Shown piece after piece: positions 42,501-49,886 of a stretch of DNA of 64,000 bases (its first letter is position 1; each line of letters opens with the position of its first letter). Position numbers and translations under genes: made by a program. The stretch comes from Citrobacter freundii (GTDB lineage: Bacteria > Bacteroidota > Bacteroidia > Chitinophagales > Chitinophagaceae), in contig QFQQ01000023.1 of NCBI GenBank assembly GCA_003243445.1, forward strand, positions 21,130-85,129, in the 5' to 3' direction. The notes below the pieces were generated by a model. That model searched no databases and was not told the DNA's origin. It saw only the letters and a program-made list of their open reading frames with translations.

Positions 42501-42625
42501 TCTCTCTGAAAGTACTCCTTAGCTTCTTTGAATTTTGCGTCCGGATCAGTGTAAAATGCCGTTTGTTGCGCAAACACTGCTCCGCCACAAACCGTGGCCA
42601 GGGCCAGTAAAATTGATTGCTTCAT
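39587..42625 (-). CDS. Large periplasmic tetratricopeptide-repeat protein
   Basis: A 1012-aa exported protein with signal peptide MKQSILLALATVCGGAVFAQ and about 20 TPR-like helical pairs over its whole length (for example KAISRYEMANIANLSN, AYLRKENYAAARDFFEPLS, AYLKLGTAYYNLNNNTAALQQYKTLV). It resembles the TPR proteins of the YbgF/BamD type but is much longer. It probably forms a scaffold in the periplasm. It heads the three-gene unit with the TonB-receptor-like and HU-like genes, 14 bp apart, and is divergent from doxX. Repeat B4 sits in the divergent gap. The substrate or partner is unknown. Confidence 0.85.
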   Translation of the reverse strand: MKQSILLALATVCGGAVFAQQTAFYTDPDAKFKEAKEYFQREQYSLAYPLLKELKQSVRETDIANHSVTVQEISYYTIACALKQDEGRSEAQAIAFIDQEKNTARVQMMNYQLGEYYFRRKEFEKAISRYEMANIANLSNKDIATMKFHQAYSYFTLQQFAQAKPLFNTIRSIKDDPNYLDANYYYGFLAFRDRQYTEALQSFKIVENEKNYATVVPYYIAQIYYIQGKKDEALKYAESKIKTGQSQYYDLEMKQMIGHAYFEAREYAKALPYLEDYVKRSDKVRREDLYELSYCYYQVNQLAKAIEGFKQLSGKQDTLSQHAMYLLGDAYLKTGQKTNARNAFLFCASNSSDKKQQEISRFQYAKLSYELGFQDEALNGFKTFVNDYPQSTYITEAKDLLVAVLTNTNNYREAISLLDGMKDPTPNAKRLYPRILFGRATELVNDGQLTEANAMLDKALKDPNNGSVLPLVNFWKGEISYRQNKIDDAIKYYNAYVSGGAPASGEANLSNARYNLGYAYLRKENYAAARDFFEPLSKNAGLSADQLTQDAYLRTADCYYMERNYTKAKAMYDNVIKYSWPSEDYATFQSSMIAGIKSPKEKISLLNTMNRKFPSSTLATDANMEIANTYMSDEKFNEAIPFLNNVIKSTGNASLKPQAYLKLGTAYYNLNNNTAALQQYKTLVSQYPNSPEAEDALENVKTIYVQDGKTDDYANFMRQAGKPISVSAEDSLTYTAAEAQLSNGNTSAGLTALNNYLSKFPNGAYAIDANFYRAEIYNDKKDWKNALLGYEPVAANAPNKYAERAILEAARIHFFELKNYEQAEKYFAQLAQEASSQENRLEAMRGLLRSQYQLQKWTEAAANAKELATVKNASTDDKALANMAIAKSYEINKQYDQAIASFKSVISLTKSALAAEARYGVANGWFQLNKLTDAEKAAFEVINKSGSYDFWITKAYILLGDIYFKQKDYFNAKATFQSVVDNTVEPNLKAEAQSKLSAAIAEEGKNSKIGGQ

Positions 42626-42776
42626 GAAGGATATCCTTTAAAACCGTTGTTGACTAAACGTTGCAATATTCAAAATTATTTCAAGTTTTGATCCAAGATC
42701 ATCTTAACAGGTGTGGAAAAGTCCATTTATGGACGATGTTTAACATTTCCTTCGAATCAGCGCTTCCGATGTTTGT

Positions 42777-42858
42777 TCGATGTTCGATGCTCGATGTCCG
42801 ATGGTCGAATTCAGGTTTCACGAATTTCGACCATCGGACATCGAGCATCGAACATCGA
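42777..42858. repeat. Heptamer-word inverted repeat B4, almost perfect arms
   Basis: The two arms, 42777-42812 and 42822-42858, are complementary over about 35 bp with one single-base slip. The words in order vary at positions 2-4 as TTC, TTC, CTC, TCC, GTC after G, and the other arm mirrors each. It is in a divergent promoter gap between the TPR and DoxX genes. Confidence 0.92.
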
Positions 42859-42899
42859 TTTTAATTAACTTGCACGCACACCAAAATCAATCAACCTTC

Positions 42900-43307
42900 A
42901 TGAAAAAACTATTCAGTACGCGGTATTCGGATGGAGCATTTAATGTGGCGCTGCTCGTATTGCGTTTAGCGGCGGGTGGTCTGATCATCCCGCATGGGTT
43001 TTCGAAATTGCAAAATTTCAGCAGCATGTCCCATAAGTTTGCTGATCCGTTTCATATCGGGATGAAACTGTCGCTCTCGCTCACCATTTTTGCCGAATTA
43101 ATTTGCGGTGTGCTGATCGTGCTGGGATTGCTGACAAGGCTGGCTTGTATCGCTCCCATCATTGCAATGTCCGTGGCACTGTTCTTTGCACACAAGGGAC
43201 ATGTGTTCAGTGACGGTGAAATGGCCGCATTATATCTCGCAATGTTCATCACCATTTTATTTGTAGGACCAGGTCGCGCCAGTGTGGATGGCATGATCAG
43301 CAAATAA
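42900..43307 (+). CDS. DoxX family membrane protein
   Basis: A 135-aa protein with four hydrophobic segments (ALLVLRLAAGGLIIPHGFSKL, LSLTIFAELICGVLIVLGLL, LACIAPIIAMSVALFFAH, ALYLAMFITILFVG). The GLIIPHGFSKLQ motif near residue 24-35 is typical of DoxX. The start at 42900 (MKKLFSTRYSDGAFNVALLVL) gives a short cytoplasmic tail. DoxX members are linked to oxidative-stress complexes or quinol interaction, but here the function is unproven. It is 6 bp upstream of the acyl-CoA thioesterase gene and likely co-transcribed with it and the M50 protease gene. Confidence 0.88.
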   Translation: MKKLFSTRYSDGAFNVALLVLRLAAGGLIIPHGFSKLQNFSSMSHKFADPFHIGMKLSLSLTIFAELICGVLIVLGLLTRLACIAPIIAMSVALFFAHKGHVFSDGEMAALYLAMFITILFVGPGRASVDGMISK

Positions 43308-43313
43308 TACAGG

Positions 43314-43724
43314 ATGTTTATAACCGAATCAAAAGTCAGGGTCCGCTATGCAGAAACTGACCAGATGGGTGTTGTGTACCATGGTCATTATTTCCAGTAT
43401 TTTGAAGTGGCCCGCGCGGAAGCCATCCGTGAACTGGGTTTTACTTATGCGGATATGGAAAAAATGGGGACCATTATGCCCGTGATCGAAGTGCAGTGCC
43501 GGTACCTGAGACCGGCGCTGTACGATGATCTGCTGACCGTGAAAGTGATATTGAAAGAGATGCCGTTGCATCATAAGATCGAATTCTACCAGGAAGTGTA
43601 CAATGAAAAAGCTGAACTGCTCGTTACGGGTAAAGTGATCCTTTATTTCATGGAGGCCACCACGATGAAACGGTCTGTTATGCCGGAAAAATTGCAGGAA
43701 AAACTTCAGCCTTTTTTTAATTAA
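43314..43724 (+). CDS. YbgC/FadM-type acyl-CoA thioesterase
   Basis: A 136-aa hotdog thioesterase of the 4-hydroxybenzoyl-CoA thioesterase type. The catalytic Asp is in YAETDQMGVVYHGHYFQYFE (residues about 12-31), followed by ARAEAIRELG. The motif is the same as in YbgC. No Tol-Pal genes are adjacent. It is in a plus-strand series doxX-thioesterase-M50 with 6 and 9 bp gaps. Likely acts on short-chain or medium-chain acyl-CoA; the physiological substrate cannot be told. Confidence 0.92.
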   Translation: MFITESKVRVRYAETDQMGVVYHGHYFQYFEVARAEAIRELGFTYADMEKMGTIMPVIEVQCRYLRPALYDDLLTVKVILKEMPLHHKIEFYQEVYNEKAELLVTGKVILYFMEATTMKRSVMPEKLQEKLQPFFN

Positions 43725-43733
43725 CTTTAAGCG

Positions 43734-44744
43734 ATGGAGACGAATCCAATATCCGCACCAGGAACACCTGATGAGCAATTTGCGGCCGGTCCGCAGGCTG
43801 ACATTCTTTATCCCCCCAAATATCAGCCGGAAAAAAAAGGTGCCAATGTATGGCTGCAATCCGCAGTAAGCCTTGCAGCTTATCTCCTTCTCGGATATTT
43901 TATCTTCAACAGTTATAAAATGCTACTGGTCATCACAGCCATTGTGGTGCTGCATGAAATGGGACATTTCGTTGCCATGAAATGCTACCGTTACCGTGAT
44001 CTCGGCATTTTCTTTATTCCATTGCTGGGAGCGTATGTATCAGGAACAAAACGTGAGGTATCCCAACGGCAGTCGGCCGTGATCCTGCTGGCCGGACCGC
44101 TTCCGGGTATTATTCTCGGTATCGGATTTTTATTGCTTGAAAAGTATACACAGCAGTCTTATTATCCGTTCAATATTGCATTATCACAAATCGCGGCATT
44201 TCTGATATTATTGAACCTGATCAACCTGCTGCCGATCTATCCGCTCGACGGCGGGCAATTGCTCAACCGCGTGTTCCTCGATGAAGAAGGTCTGCTCAGC
44301 AAGATCTTTGTATTCATTTCCATCGGGCTTCTTTGCTTTGCCGCATGGAAGATCCATTGGGCTTTGCTGATTTTTCCTGGGATGCTTTTATTGAGACTTC
44401 GCGGAGACTCTCAACTGAATGCGGTGGACCGGCGTATTGAAGAAGCCGGCATTAACGCAGACACCTCATACGAAGATCTTTCTGATAAAGATTACTGGGA
44501 GATGCGCAGGATCCTGATCGAAGAACAGAACGAATTCAAAAATATCGATCCCGGCCCTCCTTATACCTATAGTGAAAAGGAGGAGAAACTAATGACCACG
44601 ATCCAAAGTCTGCTGCACAGGCACCTGATCCAGGACGTCTCGGTCCCCGGTAAAATATTCATCTTCGTGATCTGGGTCGCCGCGATCATGTCGCCGTGGC
44701 TGGTGGAAATGAATACGAGTTTCTTTAGCGGGTTTGGATTTTAG
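43734..44744 (+). CDS. M50-family site-2 protease-like membrane peptidase
   Basis: Integral membrane zinc peptidase of 336 aa. The zinc motif HEMGHFVAMKC is near residue 75-85 within a membrane helix, and the second motif NLLPIYPLDGGQLLNR near residue 165-180 gives the Asp ligand. About six membrane segments are seen. A long hydrophilic region with EDLSDKDYWEMR follows and a final membrane segment ends the protein (FVIWVAAIMSPWLVEM). There is no PDZ domain, unlike RseP. It closes the doxX-thioesterase-M50 unit and is convergent with dacB; the element A3 fills the gap. Its substrate is unknown. Confidence 0.92.
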   Translation: METNPISAPGTPDEQFAAGPQADILYPPKYQPEKKGANVWLQSAVSLAAYLLLGYFIFNSYKMLLVITAIVVLHEMGHFVAMKCYRYRDLGIFFIPLLGAYVSGTKREVSQRQSAVILLAGPLPGIILGIGFLLLEKYTQQSYYPFNIALSQIAAFLILLNLINLLPIYPLDGGQLLNRVFLDEEGLLSKIFVFISIGLLCFAAWKIHWALLIFPGMLLLRLRGDSQLNAVDRRIEEAGINADTSYEDLSDKDYWEMRRILIEEQNEFKNIDPGPPYTYSEKEEKLMTTIQSLLHRHLIQDVSVPGKIFIFVIWVAAIMSPWLVEMNTSFFSGFGF

Positions 44745-44756
44745 GCAGGTTTACGC

Positions 44757-44869
44757 AGGTTCCAGAGGTTCCAAAAGTTCCAGCGGTTCCAGAAGTTCCT
44801 TCTTTGACGTTATTTCCAACCGCGAAGCAACCTTTGAAACCGCTGGAACCCCTGAAACCTCTGGAACCT
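44757..44869. repeat. Nonamer-word inverted repeat A3 (GGTTCCAGA family)
   Basis: Arms of four to five nonamers (44757-44798 and 44831-44869). In order the word ends mirror with a few differences (CCAGA, CCAAA, CCAGC, CCAGA on one side against CCAGA, TCAGG, CCAGC, TCAAA). The right arm touches the stop of the dacB gene at 44868. The core ACCGCGAAGCAACC is shared with A5 and A6. Confidence 0.9.
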
Positions 44870-46250
44870 ACTTCAGTACATCCAACACCCTATACATCTT
44901 CCCCACCACCCCCGAAGCTGTTCCACTATAATTATTCACCAGGAAAGAAAAGATATACTCATTCCCATCTTTTGCTTTCTGGTAGCCGCAGAAACCCTTT
45001 GCACCGCTGATGGTGCCGCTTTTCATCTTCATGCCGTTATATTCAGGCAATGCATCATAAAAAGAAGGGAACCATGGTTTATCTTTCGCGTAGCGAAGTA
45101 CGGTTACCTGCGCATGTGTGGTCACGCGATTAAGTGGAGAAAGTCCTGAGCCATCGATGATGTTCAATTCCTCTTCCTCGATACCGCGTTCTTTCCAGAA
45201 TGAACGGATGATCTTCACTCCTTCTCTTGAATAAGCTTTTTTATTTTTTTCGTAAGCGATCGTTTTTAATAAGGCTTCCCCGTACAGATTGATGCTTTTT
45301 TTATTGAACCAGTAAATGATCGAATCGAGCGGAGGAGAAACTTCGGTATGAAAAATTACGGCGTCGCCAGTCGTTCCGGTCTGTATGAAATTGTATTCGG
45401 TTTTACTTGCTGCAGCTTGCAAGCCGTCCATAATGGTTCCCGTAAATTCTTTCACCGGCTCGGTGAATGATCCGGAGATCACAAAGTTCTTTTCACCGGC
45501 AGGGATCGTTCCCCGCACTTCTGCAATACGGCCCGAAAACGGATAGATGTACGCGTTATCACCAGAACCTTTTGGGCCGGCGGTCAGCAAGGATGTGGGT
45601 TTTCCCGAATAAAGTGTGGCCGGGTTGGTTGCGCTGATCTCCACTTTATCACCGGGCTTATCGCCGGCTTTTAAGATGAGGTCATACTGATTCTCGCGCC
45701 AGTTGAGCCCCAATGCACCTGCCCCGTAATAGTTGCCGATATCCTGCCAGATCCATCCATCGGGTGTGTATTGATCCGTCCAACCGGAAGAGTCGATCAG
45801 TACAAACTTGATGGCTGACGCGGATTTTCCGGCAGCTTTAACAATACGGGCGACCACAGCTTTCTCCTTTGTGTTTTCCCAACGCCAGCTTCCGAGCGTC
45901 GGATCACCGGCTGGTTTTATATAAAGTGCTTTGCCTCCTTCCTTGTCAAGCAGGCCGAAGGAAGTTTTGTAGCGGAAATCTTTGCCGAGTGTTTCAAAAG
46001 CCGTCACGCTGGTGATGATCTTTTGCGTCGAAGCCGGCGCAAGACCTGTCTGACTATTTTTATCAAATACAACTTTCCCGGTCTTTGCATCGATCACATA
46101 AAAAGAAACGAGTGCATGTTTTAGTTGTTCATCATTTTCAAACTGGCGAAACTCCTGCTGCAGGCGCGTTGCAGCTGTTTGGGAAAAAACCGGGGAGGAA
46201 AACACCAGCAGAAATATGTAAAAAAACAGTCTTTTCACGTCGAAACACAT
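44868..46250 (-). CDS. dacB: D-alanyl-D-alanine carboxypeptidase / endopeptidase, PBP4 type
   Basis: Penicillin-binding protein of the S13 family that trims or opens peptidoglycan crosslinks in the periplasm. The start at 46250 (MCFDVKRLFFYIFLLVFSSPVFSQ) gives a signal peptide of about 24 residues; a start at 46262 is also possible. The three active-site motifs are clear: SxxK as PASTQKI near residue 72, SxN as DGSGLSPLNR near residue 360, and KTG as MKSGTISG near residue 410, with Ser in place of Thr. Length 460 aa is usual. It is divergent from the Uma2 gene and convergent with the M50 gene. Confidence 0.95.
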   Translation of the reverse strand: MCFDVKRLFFYIFLLVFSSPVFSQTAATRLQQEFRQFENDEQLKHALVSFYVIDAKTGKVVFDKNSQTGLAPASTQKIITSVTAFETLGKDFRYKTSFGLLDKEGGKALYIKPAGDPTLGSWRWENTKEKAVVARIVKAAGKSASAIKFVLIDSSGWTDQYTPDGWIWQDIGNYYGAGALGLNWRENQYDLILKAGDKPGDKVEISATNPATLYSGKPTSLLTAGPKGSGDNAYIYPFSGRIAEVRGTIPAGEKNFVISGSFTEPVKEFTGTIMDGLQAAASKTEYNFIQTGTTGDAVIFHTEVSPPLDSIIYWFNKKSINLYGEALLKTIAYEKNKKAYSREGVKIIRSFWKERGIEEEELNIIDGSGLSPLNRVTTHAQVTVLRYAKDKPWFPSFYDALPEYNGMKMKSGTISGAKGFCGYQKAKDGNEYIFSFLVNNYSGTASGVVGKMYRVLDVLK

Positions 46251-46284
46251 TTGAGGATTCATGGATTGAAAGTAGGTTTGAAAA

Positions 46285-46887
46285 ATGGAAAATGAAGTTA
46301 AAGAACCGGCTCCGAAATACAATCGGCTAAGTCCGGATGAATACCTGGCAATGGAACGTGCTGCGGAAACAAAGCATGAGTATTATGATGGAGAGATCGT
46401 AGCGATGAGCGGAGCGCGACTGAAGCATTTGCAGATCGCGTCAAATCTTCTTGCATCGCTTTCTCCCGCGCTGAGGGAAAAAGGGTGCCGGATGTTTCTG
46501 TCTGATATGCGGGTAGCCACACCCGGCCGGGATGGCTATTTCTATCCGGACGGATCTATCATTTGCGGAGAGCCGGTCACGGAAGATAATATGTTCGATA
46601 CGCTGACAAACCCTTCGGTCATTTTTGAGATCCTTTCTGCATCAACCAGGAAGTATGATATGTTTTATAAGTTCATGTACTATAAGCAAATTCCGTCGTT
46701 ACAGGAATATATCATGATAGATTCACTCAACTGGTGGGCCCAGGCTTCGGTAAAAGAAGCTGACAACAAATGGACAACAAAGGAGTATACGATCGAGGAC
46801 ATGCTTGACATCAATACGATCAATTATAGTCTGCCGTTTGACGAGATTTACCGGCTGACAGGTTTGCAGCGACAGCTTACCGGTTGA
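46285..46887 (+). CDS. Uma2-family restriction-endonuclease-fold protein (DUF820)
   Basis: A 200-aa protein of the Uma2/DUF820 family with a PD-(D/E)xK nuclease fold. The family pattern LSPDEYLAMERAAETKHEYYDGEIVAMSG near residues 14-42, then FYPDGSII near 89 (the Asp) and IFEILSAST near 111 with a Lys 15-20 residues later fit the catalytic core. It has no recognisable DNA-binding domain and no partner methylase. Its role is unknown; such genes are often dispersed and may be mobile. It is divergent from dacB. Confidence 0.88.
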   Translation: MENEVKEPAPKYNRLSPDEYLAMERAAETKHEYYDGEIVAMSGARLKHLQIASNLLASLSPALREKGCRMFLSDMRVATPGRDGYFYPDGSIICGEPVTEDNMFDTLTNPSVIFEILSASTRKYDMFYKFMYYKQIPSLQEYIMIDSLNWWAQASVKEADNKWTTKEYTIEDMLDINTINYSLPFDEIYRLTGLQRQLTG

Positions 46888-46929
46888 TCCATCCGGAAAA
46901 CCGCTGATCTGTTTTATGCAGAACAGCTT

Positions 46930-46937
46930 TAATTTTG
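46930..46937 (+). promoter_or_regulatory. Bacteroidota -7 box of cinA, inside the long frame
   Basis: TAATTTTG matches TAnnTTTG and lies 17 nt before the TTG at 46955, but 14 nt after the ATG at 46916. This argues for the TTG as start. Confidence 0.55.
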
Positions 46938-46954
46938 CACCCAAATCATCTCAT

Positions 46955-48220
46955 TTGAATAATACATTCAATGCATCCATCATCACGATCGGTGATGAGT
47001 TGCTGATCGGACAGACAGTAGACACGAACAGTGCATTTATCGGGCAGGAGCTGAACAAGATCGGGATCTGGGTAAAGCGACGCGTGGCAGTAGGCGATGT
47101 ATGGAAGGATATCTGGCAGGCGCTGGATGAAGAAAGCCGCGATTCGAAGCTGATCATTATCACCGGCGGCCTCGGCCCGACAGCCGATGATATTACCAAG
47201 CCGCTGCTGGCGGAATACTTCGGTGGCAAACTGGTGGTGGACCAACATGTACTGGCACATGTAAAATATCTTTTCGAAAAAGTTTATCGCCGTCCCGGAC
47301 CGATCCTGGAAAGAAACCTTAAGCAGGCCGAAGTGCCCGATGTCGCTACCGTATTGCACAATGCCAGGGGATCTGCTCCCGGCATGTTGTTCAAAAAGAA
47401 TGATACCATCTTTATATCACTGCCTGGTGTGCCGCATGAAATGAAGGGGTTAATAAAAGAAGAAGTAATACCCTACCTGATGAAGAACATGCTGTTGCAG
47501 GCGATCGTTCACCGCACGGCATTCACATTCGGACAGGGAGAATCCATGATCGCGGAAAAGCTGATCGACTTTGAGGCAAAATTGCCTGACAATATTAAAC
47601 TTGCCTACCTGCCGGGCTATGGTATGGTAAAACTCCGTCTTACCGCCAAAGGAAGCGATAAGGAAGAGGTGGAAAGAGAATTGTTACCCTATTTCGAAGA
47701 GCTGAAATCACGCGTCAACGAATTCCTTGTTTCAGACGAAGATGAACCAATGGAAGCTGTAATCGGGAAAATTTTATTATCGCAGAATAAGACCCTGGGT
47801 ACCGCAGAGAGTTGTACCGGGGGGTATATCGCACATCTGATCACAAGTATTGCAGGCTCATCCGCATACTACAAGGGCAGCGTGGTAAGCTATTCAAATG
47901 AAGTAAAGCATGATCTGTTGCATGTAAAGCAGCCAACATTAGATCAGTACGGCGCGGTAAGCAAAGAAACCGTCATGGAAATGGCAGCCGGGGCATTGGC
48001 AGAACTGAAAGTCGATTATGCACTCGCAACTTCCGGCATCATGGGACCCGGCGGAGGCAGCGAAGAAAAGCCCGTCGGAACGGTCTGGATCGCCGTGGCC
48101 AGCAAAGAGAAAGTGGAGACGCACCAGTTGAACCTCCGCTTTGACAGACAACGGAATATCAGTATGACTGCAGCTAATGCATTGAATTTCCTGCGGAAGT
48201 TCATTCTGACTAACAGTTGA
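46955..48220 (+). CDS. cinA: CinA-type nicotinamide-nucleotide amidase
   Basis: Cytoplasmic protein with an N-terminal MoaB/MogA-like domain (ASIITIGDELLIGQTVDTNSAFIG; then GGLGPTADD near residue 75) and a C-terminal CinA amidase domain (TAESCTGGYIAHL near residue 300, SGIMGPGGGSEEKPVGTVWIAVAS near 370). The C-terminal domain deamidates nicotinamide mononucleotide in the NAD-recycling route. The frame is open from an ATG at 46916, but a -7 box inside it favours TTG at 46955, which gives a protein of 421 aa. Conserved homologues start close to ASIITIGDEL, in agreement. It is followed by the E2 gene after about 110 bp. Confidence 0.93.
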   Translation: MNNTFNASIITIGDELLIGQTVDTNSAFIGQELNKIGIWVKRRVAVGDVWKDIWQALDEESRDSKLIIITGGLGPTADDITKPLLAEYFGGKLVVDQHVLAHVKYLFEKVYRRPGPILERNLKQAEVPDVATVLHNARGSAPGMLFKKNDTIFISLPGVPHEMKGLIKEEVIPYLMKNMLLQAIVHRTAFTFGQGESMIAEKLIDFEAKLPDNIKLAYLPGYGMVKLRLTAKGSDKEEVERELLPYFEELKSRVNEFLVSDEDEPMEAVIGKILLSQNKTLGTAESCTGGYIAHLITSIAGSSAYYKGSVVSYSNEVKHDLLHVKQPTLDQYGAVSKETVMEMAAGALAELKVDYALATSGIMGPGGGSEEKPVGTVWIAVASKEKVETHQLNLRFDRQRNISMTAANALNFLRKFILTNS

Positions 48221-48244
48221 TAGGCTGAATAATATCCAAATCAT

Positions 48245-48252
48245 TACCTTTG
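48245..48252 (+). promoter_or_regulatory. Candidate -7 box upstream of the E2 gene
   Basis: TACCTTTG matches TAnnTTTG exactly, 76 nt before the E2 start at 48329. No well-spaced -33 partner is clear. Confidence 0.45.
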
Positions 48253-48328
48253 GCCGGTCATAATTGCTTGCCTGTTTACCCGGCACAAAAAAACATCCGG
48301 GTCAGGTTGAATATCAAATAAAAAAAAT

Positions 48329-49681
48329 ATGGCTGTAGTTGATCTTATAATGCCAAAACTTGGGGAAAGTATCATGGAAGCTACCATCCTCAAATGGCAT
48401 AAACAACCCGGAGAACATGTAAATATGGACGAAACCGTCCTGGAAATCGCTACCGATAAGGTTGACAGCGAGGTTCCAAGTACGGCCGAGGGCACGATAG
48501 AAGAAGTATTATTTAAGGTAAATGATGTTGTTCCCATTGGGGCAGTCATCGCAAGGATCAAAACCGGCGCAGCCGAAACAGTTTCTTCAGCACCGTCCAC
48601 GCTGTCCACGCCAGTGACACCGGTTCAGGAAACCAAACCCGCAGCAGTTGCACAAAAAACAATCGTTGCAACAGCCCCTGCTGCTGTAAAAGCACAGCAA
48701 ACCAATGGTCATGTCAACAGGTTCTACTCACCTCTCGTACTCAATATCGCCGCAAACGAAGGTGTAAGCATGACCGAACTGGAAAATATTCCCGGTTCCG
48801 GCAACGAAGGCCGTGTAACTAAAAAGGATATCCTCGAATACGTAAGCAACAGGACCTCGCATCCGCAGGAAACCGGAACTGCCAGCAGGCAACAGCAAAC
48901 TTCAGTTCAGGTACAGACGCATGTTCCTGCACAGATAAAATCTGAGCCTGCACCTGTTTCAAGCTACGGCAGCAACGTTGAGATCATTGAAATGGATCGC
49001 ATGCGCAAACTGATCGCTGATCATATGGTGCGCAGCAAACATACAAGTCCGCACGTAACAAGCTTTACCGAAGCAGATGTGACCAATCTTGTATTATGGC
49101 GGGACAAAGTGAAGAAAGAATTTGAGAAAAGAGAAGGAACAAAGATCACTTTCACGCCGCTATTTATTGAAGCAATTGTAAAATGCATCAAGAAGTTCCC
49201 GCTCATCAACAGCATGCTTGATGGAGACCGGATCATCGTGAAGAAAGATATTCATATTGGTATGGCGACCGCCCTTCCTACAGGCAATCTCATCGTTCCT
49301 GTGATCAAGAATGCGGACCAGCTCAACCTGGTCGGGCTTGCAAAACAGGTGAACAACCTGGCGGAAAATGCACGTACCGGTAAACTGAAAGCAGATGATA
49401 CGCAGGGCGGCACATTCACCCTCACCAACGTCGGCACTTTTGGCAGCCTGATGGGGACACCGATCATCAACCAGCCACAGGTAGCCATCCTTGCAGTTGG
49501 CGCCATCAAGAAAAGGCCGGTGGTCGTGGAAAGCCCGCATGGGGACAGCATCGCTATCCGCCACATGATGTATCTCTCCATGAGCTATGATCACCGGATC
49601 GTAGATGGCAGCCTTGGCGCAACATTCCTGACCGCCGTAGGTAAAGAACTGGAGAACTTCAACAGCGACCGCGAAATTTAG
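48329..49681 (+). CDS. 2-oxo acid dehydrogenase E2 dihydrolipoyl acyltransferase
   Basis: E2 component of a 2-oxo acid dehydrogenase complex, carrying acyl groups on lipoate to CoA. The 450-aa protein has one lipoyl domain with the lipoyl-lysine in EIATDKVDSEVP (Lys at about residue 43), an Ala/Pro/Thr/Gln-rich linker, a peripheral subunit-binding domain (YSPLVLNIAANEGV, GRVTKKDILEYV; about residues 131-172), and a catalytic domain ending SYDHRIVDGSLGA with the HxxxDG motif. It most resembles branched-chain or pyruvate-type E2. No E1 or E3 gene is adjacent, so it is an orphan in this window. A terminator follows. Confidence 0.93.
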   Translation: MAVVDLIMPKLGESIMEATILKWHKQPGEHVNMDETVLEIATDKVDSEVPSTAEGTIEEVLFKVNDVVPIGAVIARIKTGAAETVSSAPSTLSTPVTPVQETKPAAVAQKTIVATAPAAVKAQQTNGHVNRFYSPLVLNIAANEGVSMTELENIPGSGNEGRVTKKDILEYVSNRTSHPQETGTASRQQQTSVQVQTHVPAQIKSEPAPVSSYGSNVEIIEMDRMRKLIADHMVRSKHTSPHVTSFTEADVTNLVLWRDKVKKEFEKREGTKITFTPLFIEAIVKCIKKFPLINSMLDGDRIIVKKDIHIGMATALPTGNLIVPVIKNADQLNLVGLAKQVNNLAENARTGKLKADDTQGGTFTLTNVGTFGSLMGTPIINQPQVAILAVGAIKKRPVVVESPHGDSIAIRHMMYLSMSYDHRIVDGSLGATFLTAVGKELENFNSDREI

Positions 49682-49698
49682 CTAAGAGATTAAAGAGC

Positions 49699-49735
49699 AA
49701 ACGGGAAAGGGGCTATCGGGCCTCTTTTCCCGTTT
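49699..49735 (+). terminator. Terminator after the E2 gene
   Basis: AAACGGGAAAGGGGC pairs with the complementary run ending CCCGTTT around TATC; the arm mismatches are few. A loose copy of the neighbouring AGAGATTAAAGAG words occurs at 49681-49700 and, inverted, at 49825-49845. Confidence 0.7.
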
Positions 49736-49848
49736 AGAACGATCCCTGTATGAAAAAACGACAAGGATCCTCCGCCTTCACCCTGGCAAATTCAGCAAAG
49801 ACATCTCAAATATCCCTTTTTCTCTTTCCCTCTTTTAATCTCTTAACC

Positions 49849-49856
49849 TAGATTTG
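49849..49856 (+). promoter_or_regulatory. Bacteroidota -7 box of the DUF2490 gene
   Basis: TAGATTTG is an exact TAnnTTTG box, 31 nt before the ATG at 49887. Confidence 0.55.
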
Positions 49857-49886
49857 CGGGACGACTTAAAACTGCAAGGATAAACA

